Origin: Acanthococcus lagerstroemiae
Lineage: Eukaryota > Arthropoda > Insecta > Hemiptera > Eriococcidae
NCBI GenBank assembly: GCA_031841125.1
Contig: CM063108.1
Location: 26,215,399 to 26,279,398 of the forward strand
Reading direction: 5' to 3'
Length of the DNA: 64,000 nt
This document shows positions 55,451 through 64,000 of the stretch, piece after piece. A program made the translations under genes and the position numbers. The notes beneath the pieces are model-generated. The model saw only the letters and a program-made list of their open reading frames with translations, did no database searches and was not told where the DNA came from. Each line of letters opens with the position of its first letter. Positions within the stretch are counted from its first letter, which is position 1.

Positions 55451-58139
55451 CGTTTATCGCCTGTATTACGAGTCCGGCTCTCACATCGCTGTCCTGCAGG
55501 TTACCACACAATTGCGCCTCCGTGACCATCATCGAATCAACCAAACCGATCCTCGAAATGCTTGAAATCACACAACCGCATCTCGCCAATCGCGTGCAAA
55601 CGAAGACCCTTGCACCTCGGCTTCCGGCCTTTCATCCAGCACAAAATGTTAGAAGTTATAAGCACAGTGCCATCGTAATTCCTAATCCTAAAGCCACCGC
55701 GGCCAATCAGGTCTGTCTAATATCAGTTTACCAACTCGAATTAGTCCGATCTTCCGGCCCGTACTTTCATCGGCCAACCAACCGGCAAACACATTCTGTA
55801 AACTCTAATCCGGACCGACGAAGTCTCGAAATTACAACCGGAACCGGGAGAAACGAGAGGAACTCAGTGAGCCGACTTATACGCGGGAAAAATGAGGTAT
55901 AAATCGTAGCGGTACTTCACATCTCTCGAAGGGTACGCGGTATATACCCACGCAGCAACTAGGTACCAGGTACACTTCTCTGCCGAATAAAATGCAAAGC
56001 CGAGAGTTATTTTCGTAATAGGATAACATCAGCCCGGCTTCTCGGTTTAGGTACACGCGTTTTATCGCTAATTATTAGCGAATTCAGCCGCGTTCGTCGA
56101 GGCTGCGACCGGGTCTGCTCGCTGCTCCGAAGCCTCCGATGCGATGCGGAAGAACCCGAGCCCTCCGGGGCCAAAGGGTTCGACACGATCCCCGAAAGGT
56201 TACACGAGAGCGTAGTACGCCGTAATGCAGTAGCTGAAGAACAGCCGCCGCGGGCCGGAGGTGTACACACACCGCAGAGAATCGCTACCCCCGCGGTCTC
56301 GTTTGATTTATTAATGTTTGTGCTCGACAATTCGTGTTTGCTTTTAACTTATGCGCTTATCGCGTTATTTATCTTGTCTCGCGGTTTACATTAGAGTAAT
56401 TTCCATTTTCATTTCTCCCATACCTGCAAGTACCGTATAATATGTTTATCAAAACAAATTTCCTTTTTTCGCACGGGGGGGGGGAGGAGGAAGAAAAAGG
56501 TCATTTCTCTTCCTCATCACTAAGACACTTTGTCCGCTGGCCGCATCGAAACTTGACCACTGGCAGACGACACGAGCTACATTGTAACTCTCTGCTGCGT
56601 ATCTCATTTTCTTCTCAAGGCCACTTCGGACCTAAAAGTATGCTGTCATAGAAGCCCGTAGCTCCGATGACAAATAGCCAAGAATGTTACCAACGGCAAG
56701 GAAGATAGAACTGTTTGCAATAACTAGAGCGATAGAAAAAGCCCTGGTCCTTGACAGCGACCGAAACGGACAAACAAATGGAACAAGACGGAAAAATAGG
56801 AATTGTACACTGACATTCAATTCACTCGTATCGGTTCCTGTTTAGCTGACCACTGGTGGCTAGCCATTCTATTTGACTGTCCTTCTATCAGCGAGCACAG
56901 TCAGTACTGACAACTACATTGCTACTCAATAGTCTATTTGACTGTGTCTGCAGTCAGCTTGACCACCACGAAGCCTGGTCTGGTAGAAGGGCAAACGAAT
57001 GACTTATCTATTCAGCAAACAAGCTATTTATCAGCGTTTCTGTCCACCAAGAACCTTTTCTGCGGGGCCGGCCAGTTGATGACAGTCTCCCTGCGGGTCT
57101 GGTTTGGCTGACGGACAATCTGACGACTATTGACGACTACATGCCGCTGGGTCCACCTGGTAGGCAGCCATTCTACATATCTTTATACACCTGTTTGTCA
57201 ACGTGTCTAGTCTGTCTGTGAATCCTGAGTCCCCCTCCTCGGAAGACAATTGAAGCCAGGTTTTTGGTATACGAAGAGAAGGAAGTTTTAACTTAGCATC
57301 GGAGCCGAGAGACCAAAACATCCTGACACTGTGAAACGGCAAAATATCATTGATTGGCTGTAGTAATAACGCTTTACCAAAGCGGAATTCAGGTTATTAA
57401 CCTTTCAAGGTCATGCGAAGGTCACTAACCTTTAGGAAAGAGTATATAGATATTTAATAGAGTAGCACCATTCCAAATAGCCGATATCATTTGTTAATGG
57501 CGGTATCAACCTTGACCCTAACCGTGAACGTGTGAACCTGTGATGTAACCTACTCCATCACCCATATTCCAGTTATAAGTGAAAATATGAGAAGAGTCGG
57601 ATCGAAACTGGTGCGGACACAAAGCGATGAGTTTAAATTTGAAATGATGGTAATGAACTAGTTACCTCACAGGTTCACAGTTGAATTGGAGACCAATACC
57701 GCAATCAACATATCATCGGATCAGTGAGATCTGGAGGCAAATCCAAAATATGGAGTTTCACTATAGAGGGAAATAAAGGTTTCACATCGAGGTATTACTG
57801 ACAGAATTGGAATTGATTAACAAGATATTGAAAGGGGGAAAAAAAGGAAAAAAACATTGAAAGCAACATTAAATACTGTGTTTCATTTGATGCAGCTTTC
57901 CAGTGGTACCAAAATTTCATTTTAGAGAAAACTGGATTTGCTTCCAAATTGCACTAACTCGACAATATGTTCCCATTGGCTGTATGCAGGAAACTGACGA
58001 GGCACAAATATGAGTTTTAAAGTACACGCAATGAAGGAATCGCTCTATGGTTGTGTTCTTGGGCCCACTTCACATCCTTGAGACGTACGTTCAATTCCCC
58101 CTAGCCAGAGAACCGGTTTTATCCCTCTCCCCGCAAACA
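55451..58139. other. No gene seen; CpG-rich block at 55980-56400
   Basis: The CpG-rich block contains no domain-bearing ORF. A G-run lies at 56465-56473. From about 56820 to 57230 there are loosely repeated GACCAC and CTGTCT words without a clear period. No paralogue in the window. Confidence 0.4.
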
Positions 58140-58350
58140 TCTAATGAATAGAGCGACTAAACAGATGGCGCACCCTGCAATCACCCACTAGTTCTCAGGT
58201 ACAAGACATTATATATGCAGAACACGTTCTGAAGAATTGGTGCTGTATATATAGGACAGATGGCGCGCTCTACAGTCGCCCACTAGTTCTCAGGAACAAG
58301 ACATTATACTCGCAGAACACATTCTGAAGGATCAGCGCTGTGTAGTGTTG
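58140..58350 (+). repeat. ~91-bp minisatellite cluster A, two units
   Basis: GCCCACTAGTTCTCAGG-type words begin near 58183 and 58274, each followed by AACAAGACATTATA, GCAGAACACxTTCTGAAG and a GTGCTGT segment. The same unit forms the larger array at 61000-61480. Confidence 0.8.
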
Positions 58351-58509
58351 TGTATTGCCACGGCTGAAGTCAGAAAATAATGTCTGATCAATGAATAGAT
58401 TGCAATAGGGAAGTTGTTTTTCTCTCATCATATGCAAAAATAATGAAGGTTTCATCCTGTTAGCCTACTTCTCAACCGGTCAGTTATTGCTTGCTGTCGG
58501 CAATGTAGA

Positions 58510-59090
58510 ATTTTACTATGATGTCGGAATTTGGTGTACAGGGTTCAACCAAACAGAAGGAAACACAGGGAATCAACAAACGCATCTGTTCCCATTGTGA
58601 AGTCCCTCTCCTTGCAAACAAGAGAACAATTGTAGTAATGAGGGGATCTGGGATACTCTGCAATCTCTGTGCATACACACATACAAAAAAAAACAACAAA
58701 AAACTGAGCATCATTGTTCAGAGGCTAAAGAGAATTTCGAAATTCAAGCTAAGAAGATGAAAACAATCTCAAACAAGTCCTTCCCTCCAGCTGCCGTAAG
58801 TGATACAGTTCGAGTTCATATCCCGGAAGTTGACAGAGCAATAGTAGACCCGCAGAACACTCTTTTTACCATCGTCAAAGCTTACACCAGCAACCAGTTT
58901 ACCTATTGCCCAGTGATGAAGTTTCGCAAGAAGAGAAATCGCTTCGGGAAATTAGCAGAAAATAGTCCTTGGTAGACGGGCAGGGTTTCAAAAGGTATCA
59001 CTGTAAGACAAAATGTGAAACAAAGAAATGTACGTGCCGTGCTGGTGGAATACTTTGTAACAGTAAGTGTCATTCTAGCCGGCCTCGAAA
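58510..59090 (+). pseudogene. C-terminal remnant of a transposon-derived integrase-type (KRBA2/SCAND3-like) protein
   Basis: Three frames read in turn give KKMKTISNKSFPPAAVSDTV, then RVHIPEVDRAIVDPQN, then SNQFTYC, then after a shift DEVSQEEKSLREIS, and finally GQGFKRYHCKTKCETKKC with CTCRAGGILCNSKCHSS following. The order (KMKxISNKxFPxA, GDTVRxxxPxVDR, a linker, GQGFxxCxCKxKC and Cys-rich end) is that of the C-terminus of DDE-integrase-derived proteins annotated as KRAB-A domain 2 or SCAN domain 3-like, as I recall the family. The cysteine cluster (59002-59070) is complete. No integrase core precedes it. At least two frameshifts and a TAG near 58959 make it a pseudogene. Confidence 0.65.
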
Positions 59091-59467
59091 AAATAAATGA
59101 GGTTACATTTCATAATTTTAATAGGGTCAATTGCAGAATTATAATTTTTATTATTGACATTTTCTGTTGTACAGAAAGAAAGTACTTATTAGATTAATAA
59201 ATTTTCATTTTAATAGATGAACCTACTACCTAGTTTACTTTTGCATTTTTTAAAACTTTCAATGCTCAAATTTTTGCATGTTGTACTACGTTTTCTCAGG
59301 TTCATTTCAATTATCCAAGGCCTCTTGGATAATGTTAGCGTTACTTAGCCAGTTAATGCCTGGAAACACGTAAAAATCGTTCATTCCTCGGTTTTTAGCC
59401 AATACACCAGGGTGATGTTCACATTAGCCATTTAATATGAACATTATCCGGAGTTCAGCCGTGAAAT

Positions 59468-59575
59468 ATATGAGACAGTTGGCGCACCCTGCAGTCACTC
59501 ATTAATTCCCAGTAACAAGACATAATATGCGTAATACATGTTCCGAAGGATTGGTGCTGTGTTGTGTACATGTTA
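59468..59575 (+). repeat. ~91-bp minisatellite, solitary unit (cluster B)
   Basis: Contains GTTGGCGCACCCTGCAGTCA, AACAAGACATAATA and a GGATTGGTGCTGTG segment in the same order as the 58.2- and 61.0-kb units. Confidence 0.7.
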
Positions 59576-60044
59576 GCGGCAAATTATGAAAATTCAGACA
59601 TTTTATGCAGTGACTAGACATGTAATAAAATGCCTAGTTATTTTAGGCAAATTAAAGAAACACTCACTATCGGCCTAGGAAATATTTAAAATAACTAGGT
59701 ATTCTAGGTATTACATAAAATGAAGAACAGGTGTCCGGCGAACTGTATAATCACAACATTTCAATAAAATGGACAATTTAAGATTAAAGTAAAAGTATAA
59801 AACGAAATGAGAGAGAGGTTCACGAGTCAGAAAAGTACGTGTGTATATTAACAAGCCAGGTCGCTTTGCGAACTAGTAATAGGGTCGGCCTTTCAGCTGA
59901 AGTCTGGGTGGCTATTCCACTAACCACCTTTGGAACAAAAAGTATAATCGCACTTGGACGCTGCTAAGAGTAAGGGAACCAACCAGTAAAATCTGTTTTT
60001 TGACAACACGTGAATCTAAGTTCAGGAGCCATCTAGAAATTACA

Positions 60045-60185
60045 TAACATAGCGTTTACTGATAAGCTTTGATCAACGTGAGTACACATTTTTGAATCGG
60101 GGGCCCAATTCTGAAAAAATTTTACTTTTTACGCTTTTTTTTCCGACGATACTAATAACGCATTTTCTTTACAAAAATGTCAGTT
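60045..60185 (+). repeat. Dispersed repeat R1, internally deleted copy
   Basis: AGCGTTTACTGATAAGCTTT and the ACACATTTT segment match the left end of the 3.5-kb copy. Then GAATCGGGxxCCCAATT, TACTTTTTACGCT and ATACTAATAACxCATTTT match its right end. The roughly 300 bp between are missing. Confidence 0.75.
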
Positions 60186-60476
60186 AGTTCACGCCGACCC
60201 TAATTTCAGCAAGAATCATACACAATATTACAAACCTCACAAAATGAACTCCTTTCATCGATTCCTTATGTTAATACCTCGAGTCACTTTTGCTGAGACT
60301 GTAAGCACGATGTAAAACCATCTTCCTATCTGCTTCTTTTACACACGATTACGTTCACTTTTACATCTAAAACCACAAGCGTCACTGACAAAAGCAAACG
60401 CGATTCATTCTCGTGTATCTCAAACATCAATTGATAAGAAAAAGAGCCAATGAAAGACAAACACAATTCACTAATG

Positions 60477-60606
60477 TCACGCGTCACGTAGAACTATTTT
60501 TCCATTGGCTGCGCTGACCCTATACCACTGACGTCACACGTCAGTTAGAACTTTACTTTTATTATTATTTCCATTGTATAAGACTCGGCTGCGCCGACCC
60601 TAAAAA
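60477..60606 (+). repeat. Local imperfect direct repeat, ~60 bp
   Basis: GTCACGCGTCACGTAGAACT...GGCTGCGCTGACCCTA is followed by GTCACACGTCAGTTAGAACT...GGCTGCGCCGACCCTA. Two diverged units in tandem, no known function. Confidence 0.55.
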
Positions 60607-60952
60607 AGAAGTCGAAATGTCATCATTTCTTATTACTGCACGAACGTTGGCTGTTTCAACTACTATTACAGAAGACATTTTAGCGCGACGACATTTTATA
60701 ATTAAAAATGAAATTGTAGTCCCCATTGGGATCCGCCTGCATATCTGCCTAGTCCACTTGGTCTCTACTATTCATGTGTGAATGAAGAATGGGTCTCACT
60801 ACTAACCCTTTCTCTCTTCTCTCTACCTTTCTTCTCTTGGGAACCTTCGCATCCTATTAAAAAGTCGAATATAGTACTTCGACCAACGCTCTTTAGATAA
60901 AAATACCACTAGCATTCGTCGATATGATATGCATTGCGGAAGTGGGTTTAGT

Positions 60953-60999
60953 CAATTTATAAAATGACTCGTCTTTTGTGAGTCATCTTATAAATTGAC
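60953..60999. repeat. Perfect-arm hairpin, ~47 bp
   Basis: TCAATTTATAAAATGACTC and GAGTCATCTTATAAATTGA pair over about 19 bases with one mismatch around a short loop. It abuts the first unit of the 61-kb minisatellite. Confidence 0.65.
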
Positions 61000-61483
61000 C
61001 CACTAGCTCACAAGAGCAAGACATAATACTCACAGAACACATTCTAAAGGATCGGTGCTGTGTTCTGTATATAGGACAGATAGCGCGCTCTGCAGTCGTT
61101 TACTAGTTCTCAAGAACAAGACATAATACTCACAGAACACATTTTAAAGGATCGGTGCTGTGTTATATACATATATATAGAACAGATGGCGCGCTCTGTA
61201 TTCGCCCACTAGATCTCAGGAACGAGACGTTATACTCGCAGAGCACGTTCTGAAGGATTGGTGCTTTGTATAAAGGACAGATGACGCGCTCTACAGTTGA
61301 CCACTAGTTCTCAGGAACAAGACATTATACTCGCAGAACACGTTCTGAAGGATCGGTGCTGTGTATATAGGACAGATGGTGCGCTCTACAGTCGCCCACT
61401 AGTTCTCAGGAACAAGATACTAAACTCGCATAACACATTCTAAGAATCGGTGCTGCATTGTGTATATAGGACAGATGGCGCGT
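61000..61483 (+). repeat. ~95-bp minisatellite cluster C, about five units
   Basis: CACTAG(T/C/A)TCTCA words begin near 61001, 61102, 61207, 61302 and 61397. Each unit carries AACAAGACAT(A/T)ATACTC, CAGAACACxTTCT(G/A)AAGGAT, CGGTGCTGTGT, ATATAGGACAGATGGCGCG and CTCTACAGTCG. Spacings of 95-106 bp reflect small indels near the TATATA segment. Confidence 0.85.
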
Positions 61484-63600
61484 AGAATCTCATCCAAAAA
61501 TAGATGTTAACAAGGTAACTTGACGTTCGTGTCGAATTCTGTATTAGATTTGACCACAATGTCATATCAAAAAGAAACGAATTTTAAAATTCAAAAAAGA
61601 GTCGATTTCTGTATCGACTGCGTCTTAAGGGAGAGGGCTAGTGACGATTCACGCACGTCCGGGTCTTTGACATCCGAAAGCGAATGTAGCACAAAAATAA
61701 AAAGAGGTAATGAATTAGACTACACTTAAAAGTTATCATATCTTCAAATAGGCCGACTGGAACACATGATTTTGTGTTCACATCAATGAACCCTTCCATA
61801 ACAGTCAAAGGTAGCTCTGCATTACCGTGGACAGCAATCAACCCATACTTAGTATCGGCAAACCCCTACCGCTGGCTTGTCTCTGGTTATGAAGGAGCAA
61901 TGCCGGAGACGAAAGAAAATGTACACATGGAAGCCTCCTATACGGCTGCCGCAGCCACTGAGGAAATCCAATTTTGCCGCGACATTTCCGTTTGTGTCAC
62001 TGAGAGCGCGCGCGAACGCCCTGAATGGGATTACGCGAATTAGACTGGCCGAGAGAAATTGTAAAAGGCGAGAACGAAATTAAATTTCCACGAAATGAAC
62101 GCGTAATCCGATTTGCGGACAGATCGAGAAAAAAACAATCCTAATCGTCGCTTAGCCGAGAAACAGCGCCATGCCTACCCGCAAATTTACAATGTACACG
62201 GCCATGCTGATGGTGCTGATGCTGTTCCCTGTCTAATGCAGAATAAAAAGCAGACAAAACGAGATCATTTTGAGATGAGGTGGAGCATGCAGAGTAGAAT
62301 CGAGTCGCAGAGAGTTTTACACAAGTCATGAAAAGCTTTACAAGTAAGTCTAGAAGAAATTCGATGACTATGAATGAGTCATGAACCAGTCCAAAATAGT
62401 ACTGAGTCTCGATAAGTTTACGAAGTTTCGAACATGGCCACGGGTTCTAAATCGTCTTAAAAAGACCTGCGGTAGTCGCGAGACCTAAAGGAGTACTACG
62501 TAAATTCCTTCTTTGTGGAACAGTAAGCTCGTCGTTCACATATTTCAACATAAAATCCTGGAATTTTGGGGCTCAAAACTCCTCCCCCGAAATGTGATTC
62601 CAATTGCGCCTCTGTCCACGAGAATCACAGGATCTGGACAAATCTCACGGAGTAGTAAGAAATCTGAAATAGCAGCGAAGCGTCACCTTTAATATCGGGG
62701 TGTAGCAGTACATCATTGATCCACCTGCCGGAAAAAAAAAAACGTCGGATCTTTTTCAAAGAAATCTTGGGCACATAACTCTTCACGGAAACAGGAACCA
62801 TGAATTATCACTAACAGAGCCTTCGGGCTGGTAAACAACTTTCGAGAAGATACGAGAAATGTTTACTAACTACTAACTCTCAGCTTGTATAAAGTTTGGA
62901 CGTAATCTGAAACGGAGATCTGTTTGACAAAATAATTGCCAGCTTCCTATTTAAGCACGCTGCTAAGTTGGCATCGATGAAAACGCTCAGTCAGTTTGCA
63001 GTAGATTCGCAGAATATTTGATCTAGGAAATGTCATACCATCCTCTAGATCTTTATTTTCTACATTTCAAACAGGGATCGTTATTCAATTATATCACGCA
63101 TATTACGGATGTAAAGACAACAAACAGGCCTTCGATGAACTCAAATAAATCTCCTTTTAAAACGGCTAATATTCCCAAATTTTTCACTGCGTCATTCGGA
63201 ACACACTTTTAGATACTTTTCAATGCGCGCTCATCAGTCATCAACAACGCAATAACCGAAGTATACATTGCGCAGAACCGATAGCTAATATCTTCATTTT
63301 GAAACATCCAAGTTGAAAAATTGTTATCTTCTGTCGGATACAGTTCTAAGAGGACGGTAGATACGTGTGTACATACTTCCTATCTATATACAATGTATGC
63401 ATAAGAACCGAAAAGCGTCATACTGAACAGACATTAAATAAATATCTTCTGAATTATTTCATTTTTTCCAAGTATACGTAACCCTGTATCGGTACAGACG
63501 AATGTACAGCACGTGGTGTTCGAAGAAAAACAAATTTCGGTAAAAGCTGCTTCGACTTGAAAAAATAAGAAAAGGAAAAAATACACCCGATGAAACTAAA

Positions 63601-63642
<42 letters not shown>

Positions 63643-64000
63643 AAGAAACTCCAACTTCAAACGGATAAAACAATTCGTTTCTGAACGCTCGAATAATAAA
63701 TGATGAGAAAAAAGACTAACACGAATAGGCCTTTTTTTTCGGCAAAGTATTTTGCACCGAGAAACATTCTTTTCGTTTTCTCCTTTAATTTGGCTTTCTG
63801 GTTAATGAAGGCGAGCACACCTATTCGGCCACAAGAATCACCTACATCCGATTTTGAGAATAGTAATAAAGATTGCCCAACTTCAACGGGTATTTAGTAT
63901 CGATAGAAGGATACCAATAACAGTGTACTTATACCTTGATAACAAATAAATTGCTACCTAACACGAATTAGTTTCCCGGTTTAATTTATCTATCCAGAGT
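61484..64000. other. No gene seen; GA microsatellite
   Basis: Mixed DNA with an interrupted (GA)n run at about 63601-63642. ORFs (for example 61774-62043) have no domain I recognise. The window ends without a detectable gene edge. Confidence 0.4.

Overview
This is eukaryotic, non-bacterial DNA, most likely from an insect. The clues are an AT-rich background broken by CpG-rich unique islands, many microsatellites, and a repeat fauna of Tc1/mariner, hAT-like, Mutator-like, APE-type LINE, tRNA-SINE and LTR sequences. The mixture would suit a hymenopteran, but that assignment is a guess. I find no convincing host protein-coding exon in 64 kb. The window reads as intergenic or long-intron DNA shaped by layers of transposable elements and by expanded tandem and inverted repeats.

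Layout. At 2.3-3.9 kb there are a dispersed repeat (copy near 41.5 kb), a LINE endonuclease fragment and a second dispersed repeat (related copies at 52.1 and 60.0 kb). At 4.85-6.05 kb lies a degenerate tandem array of about 300-bp units, then a tRNA-derived SINE on the minus strand (second copy at 44.0 kb). At 10.8-12.7 kb are a dispersed repeat split by a 271-bp solo LTR (its empty counterpart is at 40.3 kb), a broken Tc1/mariner-type transposase and the 5' part of a LINE. A pyrimidine-rich degenerate array follows to 13.95 kb. At 18.57-21.25 kb there is a 2.68-kb foldback element flanked by a perfect 8-bp duplication, with a 286-bp hAT-like MITE in one arm only. At 23.0-25.0 kb is a second, AT-rich inverted and direct repeat cluster. 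At 27.6-31.4 kb lies a decayed, apparently mosaic LINE. At 34.57-38.0 kb is a nearly complete Mutator-like element with long terminal inverted repeats, a 9-bp target duplication, C2H2 fingers, a MULE-type core and a SWIM finger, broken by only a few mutations. From 39.8 to 50.2 kb there are several palindromic MITEs, a 100/170-bp minisatellite with a MITE inserted in it, and a third hairpin at 47 kb. From 51.4 to 52.1 kb there is a TGAG-type array, and from 58.1 to 61.5 kb three clusters of a roughly 95-bp repeat surround a pseudogene of a transposon-derived cysteine-rich protein.

There is no operon-like cooperation between genes. The interest lies in insertion history (paralogous empty sites, nested insertions) and in three independent long inverted repeats that, if transcribed, could form long hairpin RNA. 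Coordinates of diverged repeats are approximate because I aligned them by eye.
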